The notes: generated from the sequence alone by a model not told the origin. Shown: positions 16,808-25,289, counted from the stretch's first letter. The stretch: 64,000 nucleotides of DNA from Nocardioides sp. R-C-SC26 (GCF_021246465.1 NZ_JAHRHK010000007.1:147536-211535); one strand, 5' to 3'. Numbers and translations: made by a program.

Positions 16808-18435
16808 GGTGCCTCCTCGTTCGGGCTGGGCTCCACGGGACTGGTCGACTCGGTGGGGATCGGGGCCTGCGCTCCCCCGAGGTCCACCGACTCCAAGGGG
16901 ATCGCGTCGGCGTCCTCGGGCGGGACCAGCGGCTCCGGTTCCCCGAGATCGTCGGCCACGATGCGTCGCAACTGTTCCAGGGTGGGCGTCTCGACGTCAC
17001 GCAGCCTCCAGGCGTGACGGCCGATCGAGGCCTCCAGCACGTTGCGCACGTACCGCGCGTTGCCGAACGTCGGCCCGCGCTGCACCACCCTCAGCAGCTC
17101 GCGCAGGCGGTCGAGCACCGTGTCGTCGACGTCGAACTCCGCCTTGGCGGCCATCGAGGCGAAGATCCTCACCAGCTCCGCGTCGGTGTAGTCGACGAAG
17201 TCCAGCGTGGTACGGAATCGCGACTCCAGGCCGGGGTTCTGGCCGATGAAGACCTCCATCGGCACCGGGTATCCGGCGACGATCACGACGAGGTCGTCGC
17301 GGTTGTCCTCCATCTCCTTGACCAGGGTGTCCACCGCCTCCTGGCCGTACTGGTCACCCGCGAGCGCATAGGCCTCGTCGATGAACAGGACGCCGCCGAT
17401 CGCCGAGGCGACGACCTCGGCCGTCTTCATCGCCGTCTGCCCCAGGTAGCCGGCGACCAGCTCGGAGCGGTCGACCTCGACCAGCTGACCCTTCGAGAGC
17501 AGGCCGAGCGCGCGGTAGATGCCGGCGACCAGGCGCGCCACCGTCGTCTTGCCGGTGCCGGGGTTGCCGTTGAAGATCAGGTGCCGGGTGATGGTCGGCG
17601 AGTTGAGGCCCGCGTCGCGGCGCAGCCCCTCGACCCGCAACACCGCCGCCTGGCGGTGGATCTCGGCTTTGACGTCGGTCAGGCCGACGAGCTCGTCGAG
17701 CTCGGCCAGCAGCTCTTCGACCGACTTCTGAGGTTCGGCGGGCACCTTGGGCTCGGCCGGCGCGGGGTCCGCGGGCGGGGCCGCCTGCGTGGGCGTGGGG
17801 GTTTCCGAGACGGTGCCGCCCGTTCCTCGCGCAGCCTCCTCGACCACCGGCGGGCCGGTCATCGAACCTCCCGCCTCCTCCTCGGCCGGCGGCGGCCCGG
17901 TCATCGAGCCTGTCGAGATGCCGCCTGCCAGGCCGCCGAGGTCGAGTCCTGCCAGCCTGCGCTGCACCGCCGAGAGCTGTTGCACCAACGACTGCGCGAC
18001 CTCGTCGCCCACGGTCGGCGCGGGTGGACGCACCGAGGCGGACTCGCCGAGCTGCGCAGCGGCCGCCGTCGCCGCGTTGCCGGTGGCTCGTGGATCGGGC
18101 GTGCCGAGTTCCGCACCGGCCAACGCGACGTCGCCCAGCGCGGCGGCGTACGTGGGCGCGTGCGGCGACCCGGTGACGGCGAGCAGGCTCATCGTGGCCG
18201 TCGGCGCGGCCCGATATCGGCGGCCGCGCGAGGCCGCGTCGAAGAACTCCTCGGCAGAGCGGGCGCGGCCGGTCTGGGCGCACCAGTCGACGAAGGCGCC
18301 GGTCGATGGTTCGGACACGGTGGCCGCGAGCGCCTCCCCCTCGCGCCGGGCCGTCGTCGCGTCCTGCCCGGCGGTCTCGGCGACGGCGGCCAACGCGTCG
18401 AGTGCTGCGGCGAGCGTGCGCGGCGTCGCGCTCAT
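16804..18435 (-). CDS. CbbX/SpoVK-type AAA+ ATPase
   Basis: 543 residues. The N-terminal 240 residues form an Ala-rich helical region and a Pro/Thr-rich linker. The AAA+ module starts at GLTDVKAEI (251-259). Walker A is GNPGTGKT (290-297), Walker B VLFIDEAYAL (349-358), and the arginine-finger region is ESRFR (404-408). This order is that of CbbX, SpoVK and EccA-like remodelers, which thread or dissociate partner proteins. The C-terminal tail is acidic and Pro-rich. It is coupled to the GlnX-like gene by a GTGA overlap. Within the operon it may remodel the kinase or VWA complex (inference). EccA of type VII secretion is unlikely because no ESX genes are present. Confidence 0.88.
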   Translation of the reverse strand: MSATPRTLAAALDALAAVAETAGQDATTARREGEALAATVSEPSTGAFVDWCAQTGRARSAEEFFDAASRGRRYRAAPTATMSLLAVTGSPHAPTYAAALGDVALAGAELGTPDPRATGNAATAAAAQLGESASVRPPAPTVGDEVAQSLVQQLSAVQRRLAGLDLGGLAGGISTGSMTGPPPAEEEAGGSMTGPPVVEEAARGTGGTVSETPTPTQAAPPADPAPAEPKVPAEPQKSVEELLAELDELVGLTDVKAEIHRQAAVLRVEGLRRDAGLNSPTITRHLIFNGNPGTGKTTVARLVAGIYRALGLLSKGQLVEVDRSELVAGYLGQTAMKTAEVVASAIGGVLFIDEAYALAGDQYGQEAVDTLVKEMEDNRDDLVVIVAGYPVPMEVFIGQNPGLESRFRTTLDFVDYTDAELVRIFASMAAKAEFDVDDTVLDRLRELLRVVQRGPTFGNARYVRNVLEASIGRHAWRLRDVETPTLEQLRRIVADDLGEPEPLVPPEDADAIPLESVDLGGAQAPIPTESTSPVEPSPNEEAP

Positions 18436-18487
18436 CGGATGCTCCTTCGAGATGGCGTCGGCGGCTGGGGAGCCTGCCGGGGCGGTG

Positions 18488-18997
18488 TCATGTCGGGCTG
18501 TTCAGGGAGAGGTCGGGGCCGCCGTCTGCGGTATGCCCGAACTTGGCCTCCAAGAACATGCCGTGTGCGAGCAGCGCCTGTGCGTCGGCGCGGTTGGCGG
18601 CGTCCAGGATCGAGTCCATCGTTCCCGCGAGCAGCTCGAGCTGTTCGACGAGCACCATCAACGAGGTCTTGTAGCCGTCGATCGGCCGGGTGTCGGCCCA
18701 CTGGCGTGGGAGCCGGAGATAGGCGCCGACCGACTCCGGCAGGTAGGTCGTCGCCGTCGCCACCACCGAGTAGGCCTCCTGGCTGCCCAGCCCCAGGTTG
18801 CGCAACCGGGGCAGCGTGGCGTTGATCGTGCGCGCGATGCGCACCACCCGCGACGTCACGACCGGCGGTGCGTTGCCGTCGCTGAGCATCGCGTTGACCC
18901 GGTTCAGCGAGGCCAGCACGTCCTGCTCGGTGGGCGGCGCCGGCGCGGCCGGCGCATCCGTCGCACTGCGCGATCGCCACCATGATCGAAGACCCAT
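18488..18997 (-). CDS. Uncharacterised helical protein between telA and the AAA+ gene
   Basis: 169 residues, ATG 18997. No signal peptide or membrane helix. The sequence is helical with segments such as VVRIARTINATLPRLRNLGL, VVATATTYLPESVGAYLRLP and KTSLMVLVEQLELLAGTMD. The N-terminus WWRSRSATDAPAAPAPPTEQ is a disordered linker. I do not recognise a family. It lies 25 bp after telA and 52 bp before the AAA+ gene, so it belongs to the operon. Its constant place beside TelA suggests a helper of that protein, but nothing in the sequence shows it. Confidence 0.7.
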   Translation of the reverse strand: MGLRSWWRSRSATDAPAAPAPPTEQDVLASLNRVNAMLSDGNAPPVVTSRVVRIARTINATLPRLRNLGLGSQEAYSVVATATTYLPESVGAYLRLPRQWADTRPIDGYKTSLMVLVEQLELLAGTMDSILDAANRADAQALLAHGMFLEAKFGHTADGGPDLSLNSPT

Positions 18998-19022
18998 GCG
19001 CAGACGTGACCTGAGGCGTCGA

Positions 19023-20306
19023 TCAGCTCAGCGGCTGACCGGAGAGATCCAGCGTGCCGGCTGCGTTGCGGGCGTCGTGCTGCTGGACGCGTGCCAGGTA
19101 GGACTTGGACTTCTCGACCTCGGTCTCCAGCACGCCGATGGTCTGCGACATCGAGTCGAGCGCCTTGAGCTTGAAGTCGTCGATGGCGTCCATCGTGGCG
19201 TAGATGTTGGCGAACGCGGCCTGCAACTGCTCCATGCCGATCGTCGAGGACGCCGCCTGCTCCTGGATCGCCGCGGAGTTCTCCTTCAGCATCTCCGAGG
19301 TCCGCTGGATCATCGTGGAGGTCGTGGTGTTGAGCGCCGAGATCTGGTCGAGCACCAGCTTCTGGTTGCTCAGTGCCTGCGCCACGATGACGGCGGTGCG
19401 CAGCGCGGAGATGGTCGTCGTGGTCGCGCGGTCGACGCCCTTGATGAGTTCGATGTTGTTCTTGATGATGATGTCGATGGCGAGGTAGGCCTGGATCGAG
19501 ACGGCGAGCTGGGTGAGCAGGTCCTGGTGCTTCTGACGCACGTAGAAGAGGACGTCCTGGCTCAGCGTCTTCGCGGCCTCGGGGTCGGTCAGCTCGAGCT
19601 CGGCGATGCGGGCCGACAGCTTCGCGTCCAGTCGCTCGGCCACGTAGACGTACTGGTTGAGCCGGCCCATCACGGCCCAGAGGTTCGTCTTCTCCAGGTT
19701 GAGGGCGACGTTGTCGCGCGTCAGCTCGTCCTGGCCGTTGCGCAGGCTGTGCAGGATGCCGTTGAGCTGGGTCTGGGCCGACTGGTACTTGCGGAAGTAG
19801 TCGGTGATCTTGTCGCCGAAGGGCAGCAGGCCCATCAGCTTGCGGGTGCCCTTGGCCTCGCTCGGGTCGAGGTCCTCCACGGTCCGCCGCAGTTCGAGCA
19901 GGGTCTTGCCGACGCTGCTTCCCTGCGCGATGCCGCCCTCCTTGAGCGCGGTGACCGGCTTGTCGAGCATCCGGTTCGACGTCTCAGCGGCCTTGCGGAT
20001 GTCGGCGTCGCCCATCGTGCGCACGTTCTCCGCCTGGGCGGCGAACTCCGGACTGCCGACCTGCGCGGTGGACAGGGCCCCCATGAAGGAGTCGACCTTG
20101 GCGTCGAGCTCGGGCATGACCTCGGCGGCGACGGCCGGCGCCATCTTGGGCGCCGCCGTGGCGGACACCGCGGCGGGGGCCTCGGGCGCCGTCAGGGTGA
20201 CGACGGGCTCGGGCGGCGCGAGGGGCGCAACCGCGGCACCGCCCGCGGAGTCAGAGGCGGCAGCAGTCTCGGCAGCGCTGGGCTGCTCGGGCGTCCCGGA
20301 CGTCAT
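19023..20306 (-). CDS. telA: TelA/KlaA-family toxic anion resistance-like protein
   Basis: 427 residues, first gene of the PknG operon, start ATG 20306 (MTSGTPEQPSAAET). An Ala/Pro-rich N-terminus of about 65 residues precedes a long alpha-helical body typical of TelA proteins: ELRRTVEDLDPSEAKG, KLMGLLPFGDKITDYFRKYQ, LYVRQKHQ-like and a C-terminal coiled coil ending ETEVEKSKSYLARVQ. TelA family members were first linked to tellurite resistance but are now seen as parts of membrane/phage stress modules; the biochemical role is unknown. It diverges from an SPFH membrane protein across 108 bp, a pairing that fits a membrane-stress function. Tellurite resistance itself is not claimed. Confidence 0.85.
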   Translation of the reverse strand: MTSGTPEQPSAAETAAASDSAGGAAVAPLAPPEPVVTLTAPEAPAAVSATAAPKMAPAVAAEVMPELDAKVDSFMGALSTAQVGSPEFAAQAENVRTMGDADIRKAAETSNRMLDKPVTALKEGGIAQGSSVGKTLLELRRTVEDLDPSEAKGTRKLMGLLPFGDKITDYFRKYQSAQTQLNGILHSLRNGQDELTRDNVALNLEKTNLWAVMGRLNQYVYVAERLDAKLSARIAELELTDPEAAKTLSQDVLFYVRQKHQDLLTQLAVSIQAYLAIDIIIKNNIELIKGVDRATTTTISALRTAVIVAQALSNQKLVLDQISALNTTTSTMIQRTSEMLKENSAAIQEQAASSTIGMEQLQAAFANIYATMDAIDDFKLKALDSMSQTIGVLETEVEKSKSYLARVQQHDARNAAGTLDLSGQPLS

Positions 20307-20414
20307 GGCGCCGAGTCTGGCATGCCGGCGGGTGGGCGGGAACTGCAAGGATGGGCGAACTGGCCCGGCTCTCGAGGCCGGGCTTAGCCCGCGTCGCCGT
20401 CGTTGGAGGAAGTC

Positions 20415-21353
20415 ATGCCCGGTTCGATGATCCTGATCGCGATCCCCGTCGTCGTGGTGCTGCTGCTCATGCTCTCGGTGCGCACCATCGACCAGGCCCA
20501 CGTCGGCGTCGTGACGATGTTCGGCAAGTACCGCCGTGTGCTGCAGCCGGGCCTGAACTTCCTGATGCCGCTCTTCGAGCACATCCACTCCAAGGTGCCG
20601 GTGCAGAACCAGACCCGACAGTTGCAGTTCGCTGCGATCACCAACGACCAGGCGAACGTGCACTTCACCAGCACGATCATCTTCACCGTCTCCGATCACT
20701 CCGAGGAGACGGTGCAGAAGGTCGCGTTCAAGTTCATCGACATGCAGAGCTTCCACATCGCGTTGACCTCCGCGGTGGAGGCCTCGGTGCGCGAGTACGT
20801 GGCGAACAAGCGGCAGGCCGAGGTTCTGGGCCTGCGCGGCACGATCGTCGAGCATGCCAAGACCACGCTGGACGAGCAGCTCGCCTCGTGGGGCTACATG
20901 CTCGTCGACCTCACGGTCAACGACATCACCTTCGACTCCGAGGTCATGCTGTCGATGTCGAAGGTCGTCGCGGCCAAGAACGCCCAGACTGCCGCGGAGT
21001 TCGAGGGACAGGCACTGCTGATCCGGCGCACCAAGGAGGCAGAGGCCGAGGGTGCCGCGATCAAGATCGGCGCCGAGAACGAGGCCGAGGCGGCTCGGCT
21101 GCGAGGCGTCGGTCTGGCCAGCTTCCGCAAGGCCGTGGCAGAGGGTGTCGCGGAATCCGCTCAGGAGCTCACCAGCCACGGCATCGACCCGAGCCTGCTG
21201 GCCTTCGTGATGTGGACCGAGACCATCCGCGAGACCGCCCGCGACGGCCAAGGCAACGTGATCTTCCTCGACGGCTCGGTCGACGGCTTCACCGACACCA
21301 CCAAGCGCCTGCAGGCGATGCTCGCCGGCGGCGTCCCCGACAACGCCCGCTGA
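20415..21353 (+). CDS. SPFH/Band 7 (stomatin/flotillin-like) membrane protein
   Basis: 312 residues from ATG 20415, preceded by GGAGGA (20405-20410). TTG 20403 is also in frame but would place the Shine-Dalgarno inside the gene. A single N-terminal membrane helix (about residues 5-22) is followed by the SPFH domain (GVVTMFGKYRRVLQPGLNF, then RTIIF/TVSD-like strands and AEVLGLRG) and a coiled coil rich in Ala/Glu (EAEAEGAAIKIGAENEAEAA). The C-terminus is short. SPFH proteins assemble into membrane microdomain scaffolds. It diverges from telA and is therefore likely to share the promoter region 20307-20414 with the PknG operon. Partner proteins are not identifiable. Confidence 0.88.
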   Translation: MPGSMILIAIPVVVVLLLMLSVRTIDQAHVGVVTMFGKYRRVLQPGLNFLMPLFEHIHSKVPVQNQTRQLQFAAITNDQANVHFTSTIIFTVSDHSEETVQKVAFKFIDMQSFHIALTSAVEASVREYVANKRQAEVLGLRGTIVEHAKTTLDEQLASWGYMLVDLTVNDITFDSEVMLSMSKVVAAKNAQTAAEFEGQALLIRRTKEAEAEGAAIKIGAENEAEAARLRGVGLASFRKAVAEGVAESAQELTSHGIDPSLLAFVMWTETIRETARDGQGNVIFLDGSVDGFTDTTKRLQAMLAGGVPDNAR

Positions 21354-21360
21354 TCTCGCG

Positions 21361-21390
21361 TTGACCCGTCTTGAGACAAAGACGGGTCAA
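21361..21390. terminator. Hairpin 1 between convergent genes
   Basis: Perfect 12-bp stem TTGACCCGTCTT / AAGACGGGTCAA with loop GAGACA, 7 bp after the SPFH stop codon. It has no U-tract on either strand, as is common for actinobacterial terminators. It shares its arm with the hairpins at 21401-21438 and 57200-57319. Confidence 0.65.
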
Positions 21391-21400
21391 CCACCCATCG

Positions 21401-21438
21401 CGCGTTGACCCGTCTTCAGACAAAGACGGGTCAACGCG
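21401..21438. terminator. Hairpin 2 between convergent genes
   Basis: Perfect 16-bp stem CGCGTTGACCCGTCTT / AAGACGGGTCAACGCG with loop CAGACA. The right arm contains the TGA stop codon of the minus-strand YczE-like gene (21431-21433), so terminator and coding end overlap. It is probably a bidirectional terminator together with hairpin 1. Confidence 0.65.
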
Positions 21439-22090
21439 TGGCGACGACGAACCGTGGCATCAGGGCCTGGGCCATCGGGCCGATCAGCAGCGCGAACGCG
21501 ACGGTGCCGACGCCGACGACGCCGCCCAGCACGAGCCCGATCAGGACGACGGTCACCTCCAGACCGGTGCGCACGAGCCGGATGGAGAGCCCGGTGCGAC
21601 GCGCCAGCCCCGTCATCAGCCCGTCGCGCGGCCCGCGACCCAGCTGAGCGCCGACGTAGACGGCGGTGGCGAACGCGCACAGCGCGATGCCGCCGAACAT
21701 CAACGGCACCTCGATCAGCAGTCCGTCAACCGGGTCGAGGAGCGCCAGCGTGGCATCGGCGGAGAAGCCGACCACCAGGGCGTTGGCGATCGTCGCGAGA
21801 CCCGGCTTCTCCCCCAGCGGGATCCAGAGGAGCAGCACGACGAAGCTCATCACCACCACGGCCTGCCCCAGAGTGATCGGCACGTGCTGGATCAGCCCCG
21901 AGTGCAGCACGTCCCACGGCGCGAGGCCGAGGTCGGCGCGCACCATCAGCGCCAACGAGGCGCCGTAGAGCACCAACCCGACCGCGAGCTGCGCCAGGCG
22001 GCGCGGAAGCCGACCCGCTCGCAGCTGCTCGATCGGCCCGAGGTCGGTCAGCAACGCGACGGCGGGAGTTGGGACGGCGGTCTCGGTCAC
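21431..22090 (-). CDS. YczE/YyaS/YitT-family membrane protein
   Basis: About 219 residues with five to six predicted membrane helices. Characteristic segments include LYGASLALMVRADLGLAPWD, GLIQHVPITLGQAVVVMSFV and GRGPRDGLMTGL. The conserved LGxxPWDVL and GPRDGLM motifs are those of the YczE/YitT family, whose transported substrate is unknown. I take GTG 22090 (VTETAVPTPAV) as start; longer in-frame codons would run into the divergent regulator gene region. It is divergently paired with a MocR regulator. In Bacillus the YczR (MocR)/YczE pair has the same arrangement, so the regulator probably controls this gene through the operator at 22108-22136. Confidence 0.82.
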   Translation of the reverse strand: MTETAVPTPAVALLTDLGPIEQLRAGRLPRRLAQLAVGLVLYGASLALMVRADLGLAPWDVLHSGLIQHVPITLGQAVVVMSFVVLLLWIPLGEKPGLATIANALVVGFSADATLALLDPVDGLLIEVPLMFGGIALCAFATAVYVGAQLGRGPRDGLMTGLARRTGLSIRLVRTGLEVTVVLIGLVLGGVVGVGTVAFALLIGPMAQALMPRFVVATR

Positions 22091-22107
22091 GACCTCACGA
22101 TGCCTCG

Positions 22108-22136
22108 CGATTGGCCTGGTCCTCAATAGCCAATCG
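22108..22136. promoter_or_regulatory. Candidate MocR operator
   Basis: Perfect inverted repeat CGATTGGC, 13-nt spacer, GCCAATCG, placed between the divergent YczE-like and MocR genes (22091-22152). It is the only dyad in this 62-bp gap. Role as binding site for the adjacent regulator is inferred from position. Confidence 0.5.
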
Positions 22137-22152
22137 TGCAACAGTGGCCTGC

Positions 22153-23610
22153 ATGAACCAGTCCACTCTGTCGGCGCGACGTCTCGCCGGTCTGGTGGCC
22201 GGCTTCGATCGCGCGCCGGCCTACGTCGGGCTCGCCGACGCCCTCACCCTCCTGATCGGCGACGGCCGCGTCGGCCTCGACGTCCGGCTGCCAAGCGAGA
22301 GGGACCTCACCGAGGCACTCGGGATCTCCCGCACCACGGTGACGCGCGCCTACTCGCTGCTGCGTGAGGCGGGGTACGCCGAGGCGCGTGTGGGTGCGGG
22401 CACCTTCACGCGCGTTCCCGGCGGCCGATCCGCCGTCCACGACCGGGCTCTGCTGCCCCGCGCCGGTGACCACGACGCGATCGATCTCAACTGCGCCGCC
22501 GCCAGCGCTCCCCCGGGCATCGCCGCCGCCTACGCCGACGCCGTCGCGGAACTGCCTGCCTACCTCAGCGGGCACGGCTACTACCCAGCAGGTCTTCGCC
22601 CGCTGCAGGAGGCGATCGCTGCGACCTACGCGGCCCGCGGCCTGCCGACCGATCCCGAGCAGATCCTGGTGACACCGGGCGCGCTGAGCGCCACGACGAT
22701 CGTGGCGAGGGCATTCCTCGGGGCCGGCGATCGCGCCCTGGTGGAGTCGCCGGTCTATCCGAACGCGATGCAGGCGATCGCCGGCGCCGGCGCGCGGCTG
22801 CGACCGCTGCCGGTCGACCCGCAGGGCTGGGACCTCGACGTCGTGCGCTCGACCGTGCGCGACGTCGCGCCCCGCCTGGCCTACCTGATCCCCGACTTCC
22901 AGAACCCCACCGGGCACCTGATGGACGATGAGCAGCGCGCGGCGACGGCAGCCGCCCTCCGCCGCGCCCGCACCGTTCCACTCATCGACGAGGCCCACCA
23001 GCCGCTGGCGCTGGACGGCCAGCGGATGCCGATGCCGTTCGCCGCGCACGCACCGGCGGCGATCACCGTCGGCTCTGCGAGCAAGGCGTTCTGGGGCGGC
23101 ATGCGCGTAGGCTGGATCCGCAGCCCCCACGAGCATCTGGACCGGATCACCCAGGCGCGGCTGGGTCTCGACCTCGGTGTGCCGGTGATCGAGCAGCTCG
23201 CGGCCGCGCGCCTGCTGGCCGACCCCGCCGCGGTTCTCGGTGCGCACCTGGCGCGATTACGCGCCCAGCGCGACGCTCTCGTGGACGCCGTGGCGACGCA
23301 CCTGCCCCAGTGGCGCTTCGTGCGGCCCTCGGGCGGCCTGGTGCTGTGGTGCGAACTGCCCCGCACCCCGCGGACGTCCGCGGTCCGGCTCGCAGCGGAG
23401 GCGGAGCGGCGCGACGTCATCGTCGCTCCGGGGCCGGCCTTCGCCTTGAACGGCGGGCTCGACCGCTTCGTACGGATCCCGTGGACGCGACCCGAGGCCG
23501 ACCTCGTGCTCGCGGTCGAGCGGCTCGCAGAGGCCTGGGAGGGGTTGACCGCGGCCGGCTCGCGCGACGTCGTCGCCGATCGACGTCCTGGCCGCGCGTT
23601 CGTGGCCTGA
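22153..23610 (+). CDS. MocR-family regulator (GntR wHTH fused to PLP aminotransferase fold)
   Basis: 485 residues, ATG 22153. A GntR winged helix occupies residues 25-88 (LPSERDLTEALGISRTTVTR, then LLREAGYAEARVGAGTF). The class I aminotransferase-like domain follows, with PDFQNPTGHLM near 248-258, a DEAHQPLAL segment and the PLP lysine K311 in VGSASKAFWGGMRVGW. MocR proteins sense PLP or an amino compound and often control a divergent transporter or vitamin B6 gene. Here the divergent gene is a YczE-like membrane protein. It is not obviously PdxR, because no pdxS/pdxT is nearby. Confidence 0.9.
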   Translation: MNQSTLSARRLAGLVAGFDRAPAYVGLADALTLLIGDGRVGLDVRLPSERDLTEALGISRTTVTRAYSLLREAGYAEARVGAGTFTRVPGGRSAVHDRALLPRAGDHDAIDLNCAAASAPPGIAAAYADAVAELPAYLSGHGYYPAGLRPLQEAIAATYAARGLPTDPEQILVTPGALSATTIVARAFLGAGDRALVESPVYPNAMQAIAGAGARLRPLPVDPQGWDLDVVRSTVRDVAPRLAYLIPDFQNPTGHLMDDEQRAATAAALRRARTVPLIDEAHQPLALDGQRMPMPFAAHAPAAITVGSASKAFWGGMRVGWIRSPHEHLDRITQARLGLDLGVPVIEQLAAARLLADPAAVLGAHLARLRAQRDALVDAVATHLPQWRFVRPSGGLVLWCELPRTPRTSAVRLAAEAERRDVIVAPGPAFALNGGLDRFVRIPWTRPEADLVLAVERLAEAWEGLTAAGSRDVVADRRPGRAFVA

Positions 23611-23683
23611 GCCCGGGTCCACCGATGCGCGCCGGCTGTGCGTCGATCGGGGGGAATCGGGCTGAGACGGTCCGGGCGAGCAG

Positions 23684-25276
23684 TCAGGTCAGATCGACCG
23701 CGCGCGCCGCGTGGGCGTTCATCGCCGACTCGATCTCGGCGAGCACCTCCGCGGAGATCGCGGTGTCGACCGAGAGCGCGACCAGCGCCTCGCCGCCCAG
23801 CGCATCGCGGGAGACCTGCATGCCGGCGATGTTGACCCCCGCCTCGCCGAGGATGCGTCCGACGGTGCCGACCATGCCCGGGCGGTCTCGGTAGCTGAAG
23901 AAGGCCAGGTGCGTGGTGGGCTCGAGGTCGATGTCGTAGCCGTTGACCTCGACCAGGCGCTCGCGGTGGGCGATCCCGATCAGGGTGCCGCCGACCGAGA
24001 CCTGCGATCCGTCGGCCAAGGTGCCGCGCAACGTGATCAGGTTCCGGTGGTCGGGGCTCTCGGAGTCCGTGACCAGCCGCACCGAGGTGCCGCGCTCCAG
24101 AGCGAGCAGCGGGGCGTTGACGTAGGACACGGTCTCCTCGACGACGTCGGTGAAGACACCCTTGAGCGCGGCCAGCTCGAGCACCTTGACGTCGAGGTTG
24201 CCGATCTCTCCGCGCACCTCGACGTCGATCTGCTGGGCGACCTCGCCCGCCACACCGGTGAAGATGCGACCGAGCTTCTCGGTGAGCGGGATACCGGGGC
24301 GCACCTCCTCGGCGATCACCCCGCCCTGCACGTTCACGGCATCGGGCACCAGCTCGCCGGCGAGGGCCAGCCGCACCGAGCGCGCGACGGCGAGGCCTGC
24401 CTTCTCCTGGGCCTCGTCGGTCGAGGCGCCCAGGTGCGGCGTCGCGACGACGTTGTCGAGCTCGAACAACGGACTGTCGGTGCACGGCTCGGAGGCGAAC
24501 ACGTCGAGCCCGGCCGCGGTGATCTGACCGGAGACGAGTGCGTCGTAGAGCGCCTCCTCGTCGACGATGCCGCCGCGGGCAGCGTTGACGAGGACGAGCT
24601 CGGGCTTGGCCCGGGCCAGCTCGTCGGCACCGATCAGCCCGACCGTCTCGGGCGTCTTGGGCAGGTGCACCGACATGAAGTCGGCCTCGGCGAGCAGGGT
24701 GTCCAGGTCGACCAGCCGGACGCCTGCCTGCGCGGCACGCCCCGCCTGCACGTAGGGGTCGTAGGCGATGACGGTCATGCCGAAGGCGGCGAGTCGCTGC
24801 GCCACGAGCACGCCGATGCGCCCCAACCCGACGATGCCCACGGTCTTCTCGTACAGCTCGATGCCGGTGAAGGCGCTGCGCCGCCACTGGCCGGCGCGCA
24901 GTGCCGCGTGCGCCGGCGAGACGTGGCGAGCGGCCGCGAGCATGAGGGCGACCGCGAGCTCGGCGGCGGAGACGATGTTCGACGTCGGCGCGTTGACCAC
25001 CATGACGCCGTGCTGCGTCGCGGCCCGGACATCGACGTTGTCCAGTCCGACGCCGGCGCGTGCCACCACGCGCAGCCGACGTCCGGCCTCCAGCGCCTCG
25101 ATATCGATCCTGGTCGCCGAGCGCACCAGCACCGCATCGGCATCGGCGACGGCAGTCAGGAACGCCACGCGGTCGGTGCCGTCGACGTGACGGATGTCGA
25201 AGTCCGGCCCGAGCGCCTCGACCGTCGCGGGGCTCAGCTCTTCGGCGATCAGGACGACGGCACGCTCGAGACTCAC
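23684..25276 (-). CDS. serA: D-3-phosphoglycerate dehydrogenase (long form)
   Basis: 530 residues, the first enzyme of serine synthesis (3-phosphoglycerate to 3-phosphohydroxypyruvate, NAD-dependent). Seen: the nucleotide-binding GIVGLGRIG (147-155), the D-2-hydroxyacid dehydrogenase triad R234 (NAARGG), E263 (ASEPC) and H281 (TPHLG), an allosteric substrate-binding segment about 310-450, and a C-terminal ACT domain from about 455 (RDRPGMVGTVGRILGEAGVN). This long four-domain form is usual in actinobacteria and is feedback-inhibited by serine. GTG 25276 follows TACTGT by 7 nt with no Shine-Dalgarno, so it looks leaderless. It converges with the MocR gene. Confidence 0.96.
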   Translation of the reverse strand: MSLERAVVLIAEELSPATVEALGPDFDIRHVDGTDRVAFLTAVADADAVLVRSATRIDIEALEAGRRLRVVARAGVGLDNVDVRAATQHGVMVVNAPTSNIVSAAELAVALMLAAARHVSPAHAALRAGQWRRSAFTGIELYEKTVGIVGLGRIGVLVAQRLAAFGMTVIAYDPYVQAGRAAQAGVRLVDLDTLLAEADFMSVHLPKTPETVGLIGADELARAKPELVLVNAARGGIVDEEALYDALVSGQITAAGLDVFASEPCTDSPLFELDNVVATPHLGASTDEAQEKAGLAVARSVRLALAGELVPDAVNVQGGVIAEEVRPGIPLTEKLGRIFTGVAGEVAQQIDVEVRGEIGNLDVKVLELAALKGVFTDVVEETVSYVNAPLLALERGTSVRLVTDSESPDHRNLITLRGTLADGSQVSVGGTLIGIAHRERLVEVNGYDIDLEPTTHLAFFSYRDRPGMVGTVGRILGEAGVNIAGMQVSRDALGGEALVALSVDTAISAEVLAEIESAMNAHAARAVDLT

Positions 25277-25283
25277 GACCGTG

Positions 25284-25289
25284 ACAGTA
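25284..25289 (-). promoter_or_regulatory. Leaderless -10 hexamer of serA
   Basis: On the minus strand this reads TACTGT, followed by 7 nt and the GTG start of serA. No ribosome-binding site intervenes. Confidence 0.4.

Noticed and set aside
16804..18435. AAA+ protein as EccA of a type VII secretion system
   Set aside because: No EccB-E, EsxA/B or PE/PPE-type genes in the neighbourhood; CbbX-like motifs fit better.
19023..20306. Tellurite resistance operon
   Set aside because: Only the TelA family name suggests it; no TerD/TerC-type genes are here and the operon is built around a kinase.
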